The notes under the pieces: generated by a model | What the model saw: the letters and a program-made list of their open reading frames with translations, nothing else | Told to the model about the DNA's origin: nothing | Databases searched by the model: none | Origin: Thiopseudomonas denitrificans | GTDB taxonomy: Bacteria; Pseudomonadota; Gammaproteobacteria; Pseudomonadales; Pseudomonadaceae | Length of the DNA stretch: 64,000 nt | Direction: 5' to 3' | Assembly: GCF_002866065.1 (NCBI RefSeq) | Contig: NZ_LNJZ01000008.1 | Location: forward strand, 42,346-106,345 | Shown here: positions 26,501-35,431 of the stretch, one piece after another | How the letters are laid out: every line of letters begins with the position of its first letter | How positions within the stretch are numbered: the first letter of the stretch is position 1 | Position numbers and translations under genes: made by a program

Positions 26501-27779
26501 CGGTACCACCGGCCACCGGAATATTGTGACGGGCCAGACGGTTGCCGCCGTAACCGGCGATCAGGTTGTCTTCGCGCTCGTCTTCCTCGGCGGCTTCACG
26601 CTGGCCACGGGCCACCTCGATGGCCTGCGGATGGGTTTCGTCAAAACGGCCCTTCTCGTCATATACGCGCAGCTGGTAGAACACGCGATCCGGCAGGCCG
26701 GCAGACGGCGTCCACTCGCCCTGCAAAAACTCGTCCAGCTCGACGGTTTCCAGCAGTTTGGGGCTGCCGAAACGGCCCTTCTTGCCCAGAATGCGAATCT
26801 CGCCACGCTCGATCCAGTGCATGTAGTTGCTGTAGCCACGGAAATTCAGCGGCTGCTCCAGACGCGCCACGCGGGCATCGCTGACCACGTTCAGGCGCGG
26901 CTTGGTGGACAGGTTGTCGTACTGCACCTGCAGCAGGTCACGGGCCAGCGCCACGTCGACACAGCGCTGGGTATCGGCACTGCCGGCACCCTGCCCGCCC
27001 TGCGGCTGGCCGTCGATGCTGAGCATGAACGGCTGCACATCCTGACCGGCCACTTCACCGGCGGCACACTCGTAAGGGCTCTCGGGGGTGCTGACCAGCG
27101 ACTCGTCGTACCACAGCTCGACCTCGACCCGGCGGTTGAGCGCCCAGGCTTCGGCACTGTTGCCGGCCATCAGCGGCTCGTTGGGACCGCGGCTGTCCAG
27201 GCTGATCTGCTCGGGCCTGAGGTTGAGGCTTTCGGCAAAAATTGCCGCCACCTCTGTAGCCCGCTGCAGACCCAGCCCGTAGTTGTCTTCATAGATGGCG
27301 CGGGTACGCGCCGACAGGTGCTGCGGGTCGGTATGGCCGACAAAACGCACACGCAGGTTGCGCTTGTCCTTGAGGCGCTGCATCAGCTCGGCCAAGGTGT
27401 CGCTGTCGCTGCGGGCGATTTCCGAACGGCCGGAGGCAAAGCGCACCACCGGCAGGCCATCACTGAGCTTGATGGTGTCGATGGTTTCCTCATCCACATT
27501 AAGCAGCTGATCGCGCTGACCCAGCGGGCCTTCCACCTGCCACAGGATAAGCTTTTCCCGTGGCAGCTCGCGCTCGGCGTTGTGTGGAATGGCGGGCAGG
27601 CCGCCCGGGGTAAAGGGGCGACGCTGCAACAGCGACTCGTCGTGCATGGCACCACGGGCACCTTTAAGGCGGCAGCCCTCGCCTTTTTCACACTGGTCGG
27701 CGGCCAGCGCCACTGCGCTGGCCAGCGGGCTCAGGGCCAGTACGGTTACGCTACTGGCCAGATACTTGCGCACGCTCAT
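23577..27779 (-). CDS. Large outer-membrane protein with OmpA domain and C-terminal beta-barrel-like region
   Basis: This 1400-residue exported protein has a signal peptide to about residue 27 (ASAVALAADQ). Residues about 105-235 form an OmpA/MotB-type peptidoglycan-binding domain (VVRFASGRSEIARSD, RVRFVGHTDPQHLS, ALNRRVEVELW). The middle region (about 240-530) is mixed beta, with Ig-like stretches such as HNIPVAGGTVTVNGK. From about residue 540 onward there are many short amphipathic strands rich in Tyr, Arg, Asp and Gly, and the chain ends GWFINAIGKY with a terminal aromatic, as in proteins folded by BAM. I infer an outer-membrane barrel tethered to peptidoglycan. The ATG overlaps the stop of the giant DUF11 gene by 4 bp, so the two products probably work together, for instance in anchoring or export. 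The family function is not known to me. Confidence 0.8.
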   Translation of the reverse strand: MSVRKYLASSVTVLALSPLASAVALAADQCEKGEGCRLKGARGAMHDESLLQRRPFTPGGLPAIPHNAERELPREKLILWQVEGPLGQRDQLLNVDEETIDTIKLSDGLPVVRFASGRSEIARSDSDTLAELMQRLKDKRNLRVRFVGHTDPQHLSARTRAIYEDNYGLGLQRATEVAAIFAESLNLRPEQISLDSRGPNEPLMAGNSAEAWALNRRVEVELWYDESLVSTPESPYECAAGEVAGQDVQPFMLSIDGQPQGGQGAGSADTQRCVDVALARDLLQVQYDNLSTKPRLNVVSDARVARLEQPLNFRGYSNYMHWIERGEIRILGKKGRFGSPKLLETVELDEFLQGEWTPSAGLPDRVFYQLRVYDEKGRFDETHPQAIEVARGQREAAEEDEREDNLIAGYGGNRLARHNIPVAGGTVTVNGKQVRDDQHVFVLGRPVPVDLNGSFANAQIIPRGVHTVEVAVLDDEGKGRIYRRDLRLPSQDWFTVAIADFTVGKQKTTGPARLVTGEKRYYDDSFYSDGRLAFYSKGVINDKYTVTASADTGEEPVKSLFSNFNDKDPREFLRRMDNEADKGWTTFGDDSTMIEDAPTRGKFYARIEDEKSHAMWGNFRQQTRDTDLAQIDRSLYGAQGRYRSDEFTSFGERRLQVEGFVAEPGTLSAREDFRGTGGSLYYLRHQDITVGSERVRIEVRDKDSGLVIHSQDLMSGLDYEVNSIQGRIILSQPLSSTADGSGLIRSGGSLSGHPAYLVVGYEYSPGMDKTNDMALGGRVAYWANDSVRVGVTGSEQEQTGLKTQQLVGGDVILRHSDSTWLKLESAQTKGDAFDQRFSFDGGFGFGEYGVSKNSRARANRIETAFDLSDAIDDASGRGTLYYEKREAGFTAPGRLTDLDTTQVGGSYTTEVGERTELTVKGDSIDEDGGNSRRAVEANLAYDLSEAWRLYGGVRNDRIRYGSRYQNLYTGTYAGYDRADRDEGSRTDVFAQAHYLGADAWSLYGFVQGTVNRNDSRQANNRVGIGGDVRVSERTTLNGEVSGGNLGVGATAGVNYDKSERTNYYLNYQLDSDRADNGLGSRSGFDSGRAGQAVAGARSRWTDSVSVYTEQRFQHGDQAGVIQGYGLDFAPNERWSYGITAEVGSFNNNSDYQLKRRAYGGKISYSHGDIRYASRLEYRKDKSEVQDLSVWLMRNNLSYQINPDWRLLTRLDFSVGDSSRGSYYDGDFVEASVGYAYRPVMHDRLNMLIKYTYLADLPPPDQVSTATGQNIDYAQRSHLFAIDGIYDLTERWSVGGKYAYRHGQLRMSRDSSAKWFNSRGQLYAARVDWHVVKKWDLMVEARRRKESLAQDSKDGALVGVYRHFGNHFKMGVGYNFSDFSDDLTDLSYRSRGWFINAIGKY

Positions 27780-30700
27780 CGCACCACCTCCACGCTATCG
27801 ATCGCCGGCACGATTTCTTCCTCCAGCTGCAGGTCATAACAGCATTCCTGCGGTTCCCAGTTTTTCTTCACCCACTTGGTCACCGACTTGATGCGCTCGC
27901 GGGCTTCTTTTGGCTTTTCACCCACCGGCAAGCGGTAAGCAATGCGCAGAATGGACGGCTCGGCATGCAGGGCCTGCATTACGGTACCCATCTGCTCCTG
28001 GTAACCCGGCTTGAGCTCTTTGCCATCAAAGGCATCCGGCGTCAGGTCCAGGCGTACCACGCGGTGAATGCTGGCACCGAAGTTGGCCTTGACCAGACGG
28101 CCCTGGCTCAGGCGCACCACACGCGGGTTCTCGGTGACGACACGGTAGCCGCTTGGCAGCGTGCGCTCGTCCACCTTGACGATGAAGTTGCCGCCACGCA
28201 TTTCATTGGGCACATCGGCACAGGCAATGTGGTAACGGCCGTGGTTGTCGGTGGTCACCAGCCAGCCTTTCGGCGTGGCCACGCGCACACCCGGCAGGCC
28301 CGGCTCGCCTTTGTCCTGGTAGCCGTTACGGTTCTTGTCGTCATAGACGGTACCGATCAGGTCCGAGCATTCGAAGGTCGGGTCGGCCACCACCCGCACG
28401 GTGGCGGTTGCCACGTTGGAGATACGGCTGTTGGCCACCTCGTTAATCGCCCAGGTCTGGTTGACGTACTCGTTGTAGCCAACGCCGGTACCAACCACCA
28501 GCAGCATCTTGAAGGTCAGCTTCTGGCCCGGATTAAGGGTCAGATTGCTCCACTTCAGGTGACGGCCATTGACCACCGGCTCGTTGGGCAGGCTGTCAAT
28601 CTGGGACGAGCCCTTGACGTACTTGAAGCCAGGTGGAATTTGGTCTTCTACCGCCACCTCCAACAGCCTATGGGCCAAGGTGTTAGTCGCAGTCAGCACA
28701 TAGGGCACCATCTCGCCGCGCACCACGTTCACCTTGGGGGTACTCTTGGTCATGATGATTGCACCACCCAAAACCGGGTCCAGCGGGATGTGGTTGTTAA
28801 CCAGGTTCGCCGAGTTACCATCAAAATAGAAGCTAAAGTAGTACTGGGTCGTACCAGCTCCTCCAGTCAATCCGGCACTGCTCGACGAGCAAGCCGCAGG
28901 ATCGTTTTCATGGCTTGGCGTACCCTCAACCGGCGCTTGGTCACTGCTCTGCACCAAAGCCGGATCGGGAGTTGCCCCTACTGACAGCGTTGCATCACAC
29001 ACAGGAATCAACACAGACTCGCCCGGGCGATATCCTGCCGGGGCATTGATCATTAAACTGTATGTGCCCGCAGGTGCCGAATTCAGCAGCAGGAACTGGT
29101 AAAAGCCGTCATCACCCGTCATCTGGCTAAGCGAGCCGCCCAGCACATCGCTGGCCGTGAAGCCAGACGGGCCACTGATGGTGACCTCAGCACCTCCCAC
29201 TGGCTCACGGCTAACGGCGTCATAAATGACACCGGCCGGGTCCAGCGGCAGGCTCTGCTGGGTAATGTTGCTACCCGCCACCACAGTAATGCCCTTCAAC
29301 GTACCGCCCGAGGTATCTGCACCACCGGGGTTGGATGGGCTTGCAACATTCTGGTCATAATCGTTCGCCGATTCGTTCGGCACAGGTCGGCCGAAGATGG
29401 TACCGGTTTGCGGATGACGGAAGCGGATTTCGTACCCACGATCTGGTGTCACATCACTAAAGCGATAACTACCGTCAGCATTCGTGATGACTTCATCAAC
29501 CAACACACCGTTTCTGTCCAATAGCTCGACAATCCAGCCAGACTGGCCACCACTGTTTTTGAAGACACGATCATGATCGCTATCGAACCAGACATTGCCC
29601 TCAATGCTGGCCAGCGCACGGCTGATATCGGTCGGATCTTCGGCGCGGTTGTTGCCTTTTTCCGGGTCCTGCTCACCGCCGCCCTCGATAGTGGCAACGT
29701 TGGTGCGCTGGGTATCGCCCAAGCCACCATCAATTTCCACCGCAATGATGAACTTGATGCTGGACGTGGCCAGCGCCGTATTGGCTGGAATCACATTGCT
29801 GGTGGTGCAGCTGACACGCTGGCCAGTGATTGAGCAGTTCCAGCCAGTCGGGCCCTGTACAGCCTTGGGCGTCAGGCCCGCTGGCAAGTCATCAAGCACA
29901 GTAATTTCGCTGCCATCAGTATTACCCTGGCCGATATTGCCGACAGTGATGATGTACTCACCCGTACTAGCCGCCAGGAAGTTTTCTGGCTCATGAGTCT
30001 TGGCAATTACCAGATCAGGTACCGGTATCTCGGCAAACAGGTTATCCAGCGAGAATTCTTCGGTCGTCAGGTCAATACCACTGATCACGCTGTTGGCCAC
30101 CGTGCGGTCGCTCGGCGTACCACCGGCACTTCCCGCAACGGTCCCGCCCGGCAAAGTGCCAAGTGGCTGGCCATTACTTTGCGTCAGGCTGTAGTTGCCC
30201 GGCGGCAGACCGGTAAAGGTGAAGTTACCTGCACTGTCAGTGATTGCCGTATCGCTGACCGGGTTACCGTTGTTGTCGGTACCGCTCAGGGTGATGGTCT
30301 GGCCACCGATGCCCTTTTCGCCACTGTCAACGGCTTCGTTGTCGTTCAGATCAAGGAACACCTTGCCGGTGATGGTGCGGTTGCTGGTCTGCTCGGCAAA
30401 GTTGTTGCCGGTCGACTGCTGCCCGGAACCCAGCACGATGTCGGCGATATTGCTGATCGGCTCGGTGACATCCGAGGCCGTGCCACCAAGGCTGCCCGCC
30501 GTGGTTTTACCGTTGCTGGTACCGGTCGGCTGGGTCGGTTCGATGACCTTGTAACGGCCCGGCGGCAGATCGTCGAAACGGTAGTCGCCGTTGCTATTGG
30601 TGGTGACTTCCTTGCTCACACCGCCCGGCACTTCATTGCCAGAGGCGTCGATCTCGACCAGCTGGATGGTCACACCAGACAGACCACTGTCGCTGCCGTC

Positions 30701-33700
30701 GCGCAGACCATTATTGTCCAGGTCAAGGAACACCGAACCACTGATGCTGCCCGGTTTGACCTCGGGGAAGTCGTTATTGGCAGAGGATGAAACATCACCC
30801 GAGGTGTCTGTCAGGGTGATCGAAGTGATCTGGCTGCCACCGCCCGCCGGGTTCTCCGACTGGCCACCGCCCTGCGCGCCGGGGGTTGGCAGCGCGTTCA
30901 GGGTGCCGGCCGGCTGACCGTTCTGGCAGACGCTGTAGATACCCGCTGGCAGTTCGGTGAACAGGTAATCGCCACCAGCACCGCTCTGCTGCGGGTTGCG
31001 CTCGCCGTTACTGAAGCTCACCAAGGGTGCCGCACAACTGTTACCGGCATGCAGGCTGATGGTAGAACCCGGCAGCGGACTGTCGCCGGAGCCGAAGCGG
31101 CCGTCGCCGTCATTGTCGACGAACACCCGGCCACTGATATAGCCAAGGTTGCTGACCGTCAGAGTGGCGGTCGCCGGGTCGGGGTTGTTGCCGATACTGG
31201 TTTGCAGCGCACCGCGCGGAATTTCGTTGGTGTGCACACCGGCCGCAGTGGCGGTGACATCCACCTCGATGGTGCAACCGCCGGCAGCAACGGAAGTACC
31301 GTTGGCCAGCGTGACAGTACCCGCTCCTGGGTTGGCAGTAATGTTGCTGCCGGTATGACAGCTGCCACCAATATTGGCCGGATTGGCAACCGTCACCGGG
31401 CCAGGTACGGTCGGCAGGGTATCGACCAGCGCACTGGTCAAGGTAAAGGCTGCCGCATTGGGGTTGTCGATACGGATGGTCAGGCGAGACGTGTCACCCG
31501 ACTTGATCATCGGCGGCTCGAACTGCTTGCTGATGCCCGGCGGCGTGGTGATTACCACCTGCGCCGAGGTCGGCACATCGTTGCTGACGCCTTCCGAGCT
31601 GCTCAGGCTGCCACGACCGATGTCATTGATATAGCTGCCGACGCTGTTACTCAGCACCGACACGGTCACTTTGCACAGGCTGTTCGCCGCAAGGGTGCCG
31701 TTGGTGATGCTCAGCAGGCGACCGGAAGCGGGTGCCGAAACCGTTGCCGTACAGGTGTTGCGGACGTTTGGCGTCGGTGCCACGGTCAAGCCGTCCGGCA
31801 ACTGGTCAACCAGGGTCACACCGGTCAGGGCAAGGGTGTTGGGGTTTTTCAGAGCGATGGTCAGGTCGAACGGTGTGCCGGCCGCACGGGTCAGGGTGCC
31901 GGTGCTCATGCCGAAGTCACCGCTGACTGCGGTATCCAGAGTCTGGTTGTCGAACGCCTTGTGAATCTCGACCGGATGCTTGACCACCAGGGTGCCTTCG
32001 CCGGGTTCGGGGTTGTTGACATCCCCCTCGTCAGTTTTACCGGTCAGGCTGCCGGCAGGCAGGCTGTTGACGTATTCGCCCTCACTGACCACCTGCACAT
32101 CGACCTCGATGCTGCAGGTCGCCGGCGCACTGCTGCTACCGGCCGGCAGGGTGCCACCGGATAGCTCCAGCTTTCCGGGATTGGTCGCTGTCGGCGTCAG
32201 CGTAACGGTGCCGGCACAGGTGTTGACCAGCCGTGGCGTTGCCGCCATGACCATGCCGGCCGGGAAATTGTCCACCAGCGCAAGGTCGCGCACCGGCTGA
32301 TCGGTGGAGTTGAGCAGGGTGATCTTCAGCCGGCTGCTCTGGCCCGGTGCCACTACGGTCGGGCTGAACTCCTTGGACAGGCCCAGGCTGCTGCCGGCAG
32401 AAAGCCCGGTTTGTGCGGCCGAGCCGTTACCCACGCCCTGCGCCGTGCTGATCCCGCCAACAGGCACGGTAAACTGCACGCTGTCGGACTTGTCCATGGT
32501 GACGTTCAGCTCCAGCTCGCAGGTGGCACCGGCGGGCAGACTGGCACCACTGAAAGAGAAACCAGTGGAATCGGCAGGTGCCTCAACCACGGCCCCCGTA
32601 CAGGTGGTCACCACATTGGGGAAGGCGGCAATGCGCTCGCCGGTCAACTCACCCGTGGACAAGCCGGCAGCGCGGAAGAAGGCGTCCAGCGACATGTCGG
32701 TCACCGGCTCACCACTGTTGTTGGTAAAGGTCAGCTTGAGCCGGGTGGTAGCGCCGGGGGCGGACAGAGTACCCTTGGCATGCTGGGCGGTGATTGCGAT
32801 GCCGCTGCCACTGCCCTGGCCATCCAGTTGCCTGGAGAAATCCTGCGAGCCGACCACGCCGCCATCAGCCGTCAGCTGCTTGCCCGGCACAGTGTTGATC
32901 CAGGGGCCGCTGCCGTTGGCAATCACATCAACCACCAGCGCACAGCTCGACTTGGCGGCAATGCGCGCACCGCTCAGACCGACCACACTGGCGCCCGGAG
33001 CGGCATTGAGCGACACCGCACCATCACAGGTGCTGTAGGCATTGGCCGGCGAGGCCACCACCATACCTGCCGGCAGGTTGTCGGTTACCGCAACGCCGGT
33101 CAGGGCGGCGTCCTTGGCATTGGTCAGGCGCAGGGTCAGGGTGCTGCGGCCACCATCACTCACCTTGTTGGGTGCAAAGGACTTGCTGCCGGACAGCACT
33201 GCGGTGAAGGCAACATTCGCACTGGCATCCTGCTGGGCCGTAACAGGCTGGGGCGAGCCATCCCACAGGTTCTGCGTCCCAGTCACATCTGCAGCTGCCA
33301 CTGTGTTGTTGTATGTGCCCAGCTCACCCAATACACGGAACTTCAGGGTACAGCTGCCGGCATTGCCGGTACCCGGGCCTTGACGGGCCGGCACGCTGGC
33401 ACCGGTCAGATTGACCACAGGCGCGCCTGCTTCAGTGGTGAAGCTGATGCTGCCGCCACAGGTCGAGCTTTGCTGTACCGGACTAGCCAGCTCCAGCTGT
33501 GCGCCGGTCGTGCCCGTCGGCAGCACGTCCTTCAGGCTGACATTGGTCAGCGGCTTGTCGGCATAGTTGCTCAGCGTCAGGGTGACGGTGGCCGGCTCGC
33601 CCTCGGGCTTGCTCGCAGCATCGAAGCTTTTCGACACGCTTAGCGGTGCGACCACTGCAAATGAATGCTCGTTGGTATCGCTGTGCGCACAGATGCTGCT

Positions 33701-35431
33701 GTCGCCCTGAAGGCAGATCTGGTTGGCCAGCACCTTGTTCTTGATCGGTGTTGTCAGGTCAGCGTTCTTGTCAACCTGGGTCCAGAAAGTCAGGGTACAG
33801 ACTGCAGCATTGGTATTGGCCGCTGGCATGTTCACTTTGAAATTGGCGTTTGGCGCAGCGAATGAGCTGTCAGCCAAGCTGCACCCCGTACCGGTGACCG
33901 CAGGCTCATAGCCCGCTGCGCTGTACAAGCTCAGGCGGGTATCCAGGGTATCGGTGACACTGAGCACTTCAGACGTTGTGCGCCAGTTGTTCAGTGTCAT
34001 GGTGTATTTGATCAATCCACCGGGTGCGACGCTGGTGGTCGAGCCTTGCTTGCTGGCAGTGAAGCTGTTACGTACGGTGACTGTGCTGTCAGTCTTTGCA
34101 TGCACAACCGGGTCATCGCTCGGACGCCTGGCGGGAATGCCACTTTGGCCAATGGTGTTGGTGAACGCCTTTTGCTCGACATCAGTTGCCAGCTTTGGCG
34201 TGTAGTTCACCGTCAGGGTGCAGGTACTGCCTGCTGCCAGCGTACCGCTGTTGAACGACAGCTGGTTGTCGCTACCAGCCAGCCCGTTCAGGCTGCAGCC
34301 CGCACCAGGCGTAACCAAATTGATCGACATGTTGGCAGCACTTTGCGCCGTGCCGCCGTCGATAAAGTCCGTCAGCGCCCCCAGCGTCAGCTCCTCACTG
34401 GCGTTATTTTTCAGTGTCACCGTCAGCGTCGCCGGCTGGTTCGCGGCGACATTGGTCGGGCTGAAGCTCTTGCTCACCACGAAGGGCGTATCCACCTTCA
34501 GGTTGGCCGAGCCTCCAGTCGGCGTGAGCAGGCTGTCACTGGCCAGATCGGCCGGCGCAATGGTATTGGTCAAGGTGCTCGTCAGGCCAAGGTTATCGAT
34601 GTCCGCTTTGACCCTGAAACTCACGGAGCAGTTGCCACCGGCAGCGACCCTACCCGCCCCCAGGGTGACTACAGTCTGCCCGACGGCCAGACCGGTGGTG
34701 GCCAGCGGCGTTCCGCCCGTCGTACAAGTTGAGGTGATATCAAGCGGGCTGGCAACCGACAGGCCGGCTGGCAGGCTGTCTTTCAGGCTGGTCACCTCCA
34801 GCGGCCGAATGGTGGAGGGGTTTGTGACTGTCAGCTTCAGGATGCTGGTCTGGGTATTGCTCACCGTGCTGGGTGAGAACGATTTGCTCACACTAGGCGG
34901 CTTGGGCGCAGTGAAGGTCACCGTCTGGCTGCTACCGACTGCGTTTGTCACGGCTCCGCTGGTATGGGTCCCGCTGACTGTGTTTGCGCCAATGCTGTTC
35001 TCGACGTTCTCCATCGCCGTGCGGGCAGTTACATCCAGATTGAACACACACTCGCCATCGAGGCCGTCTGCACGCCCCGGGATGGTCACGCCACTCACGC
35101 TGAAAGCCGTGTCATTCAGGCTACCGCCGACCGCCAAAGGCACTGCAGCATTGTTGCCCTGCTTGCACTCGGCACTGGCCGCAACCAGCACCACGCCGGC
35201 CGGAAAGGTATCGGTGAAGCTCACATCGGTGATCGGCTGTCCGTCTGTATGGCCATTGGTCAGGGCAATACTGAAGCGCGTCACTTCACCAGCCGGCAGG
35301 CTGGTTGGATAGGGCGACGGAATCGTCTTGGCCACCTTGAACTCGGTCGAAGGAGCCGCTTGAGCTGCCATGGTTGCCGAAAGCAACAAAGCCCCCAACC
35401 CAAAGGATATTTTTTTCTTCCAAGAAGGCAT
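27776..35431 (-). CDS. Giant secreted DUF11 / SdrD-B-repeat protein (~2551 residues)
   Basis: A signal peptide (MPSWKKKISFGLGALLLSATMAAQA) is followed by ten DUF11-type Ig-like repeats (about residues 30-1425), each opening with a variant of VSKSFSPTxVAxGxxSxLTLTLxN. Each repeat holds one pair of cysteines. Next come SdrD-B/Cna-B-like modules with Asp-rich calcium-type loops near residues 1430, 1560, 1685, 1940 and 2360 (for example DNDGDGRFGSGDS), interleaved with further DUF11 domains near 1810 and 2230. The tail (about 2455-2551) faintly resembles an OmpA domain. Start 35431 is chosen for its GGGAGGGGG site and signal peptide. There is no LPXTG, autotransporter barrel or RTX tail. It is probably a surface fibre or adhesin exported with the OmpA-barrel partner encoded next; that role is inference. 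Confidence 0.85.
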   Translation of the reverse strand: MPSWKKKISFGLGALLLSATMAAQAAPSTEFKVAKTIPSPYPTSLPAGEVTRFSIALTNGHTDGQPITDVSFTDTFPAGVVLVAASAECKQGNNAAVPLAVGGSLNDTAFSVSGVTIPGRADGLDGECVFNLDVTARTAMENVENSIGANTVSGTHTSGAVTNAVGSSQTVTFTAPKPPSVSKSFSPSTVSNTQTSILKLTVTNPSTIRPLEVTSLKDSLPAGLSVASPLDITSTCTTGGTPLATTGLAVGQTVVTLGAGRVAAGGNCSVSFRVKADIDNLGLTSTLTNTIAPADLASDSLLTPTGGSANLKVDTPFVVSKSFSPTNVAANQPATLTVTLKNNASEELTLGALTDFIDGGTAQSAANMSINLVTPGAGCSLNGLAGSDNQLSFNSGTLAAGSTCTLTVNYTPKLATDVEQKAFTNTIGQSGIPARRPSDDPVVHAKTDSTVTVRNSFTASKQGSTTSVAPGGLIKYTMTLNNWRTTSEVLSVTDTLDTRLSLYSAAGYEPAVTGTGCSLADSSFAAPNANFKVNMPAANTNAAVCTLTFWTQVDKNADLTTPIKNKVLANQICLQGDSSICAHSDTNEHSFAVVAPLSVSKSFDAASKPEGEPATVTLTLSNYADKPLTNVSLKDVLPTGTTGAQLELASPVQQSSTCGGSISFTTEAGAPVVNLTGASVPARQGPGTGNAGSCTLKFRVLGELGTYNNTVAAADVTGTQNLWDGSPQPVTAQQDASANVAFTAVLSGSKSFAPNKVSDGGRSTLTLRLTNAKDAALTGVAVTDNLPAGMVVASPANAYSTCDGAVSLNAAPGASVVGLSGARIAAKSSCALVVDVIANGSGPWINTVPGKQLTADGGVVGSQDFSRQLDGQGSGSGIAITAQHAKGTLSAPGATTRLKLTFTNNSGEPVTDMSLDAFFRAAGLSTGELTGERIAAFPNVVTTCTGAVVEAPADSTGFSFSGASLPAGATCELELNVTMDKSDSVQFTVPVGGISTAQGVGNGSAAQTGLSAGSSLGLSKEFSPTVVAPGQSSRLKITLLNSTDQPVRDLALVDNFPAGMVMAATPRLVNTCAGTVTLTPTATNPGKLELSGGTLPAGSSSAPATCSIEVDVQVVSEGEYVNSLPAGSLTGKTDEGDVNNPEPGEGTLVVKHPVEIHKAFDNQTLDTAVSGDFGMSTGTLTRAAGTPFDLTIALKNPNTLALTGVTLVDQLPDGLTVAPTPNVRNTCTATVSAPASGRLLSITNGTLAANSLCKVTVSVLSNSVGSYINDIGRGSLSSSEGVSNDVPTSAQVVITTPPGISKQFEPPMIKSGDTSRLTIRIDNPNAAAFTLTSALVDTLPTVPGPVTVANPANIGGSCHTGSNITANPGAGTVTLANGTSVAAGGCTIEVDVTATAAGVHTNEIPRGALQTSIGNNPDPATATLTVSNLGYISGRVFVDNDGDGRFGSGDSPLPGSTISLHAGNSCAAPLVSFSNGERNPQQSGAGGDYLFTELPAGIYSVCQNGQPAGTLNALPTPGAQGGGQSENPAGGGSQITSITLTDTSGDVSSSANNDFPEVKPGSISGSVFLDLDNNGLRDGSDSGLSGVTIQLVEIDASGNEVPGGVSKEVTTNSNGDYRFDDLPPGRYKVIEPTQPTGTSNGKTTAGSLGGTASDVTEPISNIADIVLGSGQQSTGNNFAEQTSNRTITGKVFLDLNDNEAVDSGEKGIGGQTITLSGTDNNGNPVSDTAITDSAGNFTFTGLPPGNYSLTQSNGQPLGTLPGGTVAGSAGGTPSDRTVANSVISGIDLTTEEFSLDNLFAEIPVPDLVIAKTHEPENFLAASTGEYIITVGNIGQGNTDGSEITVLDDLPAGLTPKAVQGPTGWNCSITGQRVSCTTSNVIPANTALATSSIKFIIAVEIDGGLGDTQRTNVATIEGGGEQDPEKGNNRAEDPTDISRALASIEGNVWFDSDHDRVFKNSGGQSGWIVELLDRNGVLVDEVITNADGSYRFSDVTPDRGYEIRFRHPQTGTIFGRPVPNESANDYDQNVASPSNPGGADTSGGTLKGITVVAGSNITQQSLPLDPAGVIYDAVSREPVGGAEVTISGPSGFTASDVLGGSLSQMTGDDGFYQFLLLNSAPAGTYSLMINAPAGYRPGESVLIPVCDATLSVGATPDPALVQSSDQAPVEGTPSHENDPAACSSSSAGLTGGAGTTQYYFSFYFDGNSANLVNNHIPLDPVLGGAIIMTKSTPKVNVVRGEMVPYVLTATNTLAHRLLEVAVEDQIPPGFKYVKGSSQIDSLPNEPVVNGRHLKWSNLTLNPGQKLTFKMLLVVGTGVGYNEYVNQTWAINEVANSRISNVATATVRVVADPTFECSDLIGTVYDDKNRNGYQDKGEPGLPGVRVATPKGWLVTTDNHGRYHIACADVPNEMRGGNFIVKVDERTLPSGYRVVTENPRVVRLSQGRLVKANFGASIHRVVRLDLTPDAFDGKELKPGYQEQMGTVMQALHAEPSILRIAYRLPVGEKPKEARERIKSVTKWVKKNWEPQECCYDLQLEEEIVPAIDSVEVVR

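Noticed and set aside
23682..27839. A 1385-codon open frame on the plus strand, antisense to the OmpA-barrel gene
   Set aside because: It mirrors the real gene almost end to end, has no ribosome site or recognisable domain, and such antisense frames are common opposite GC-rich, codon-biased genes. The minus-strand product has a signal peptide and OmpA motifs.
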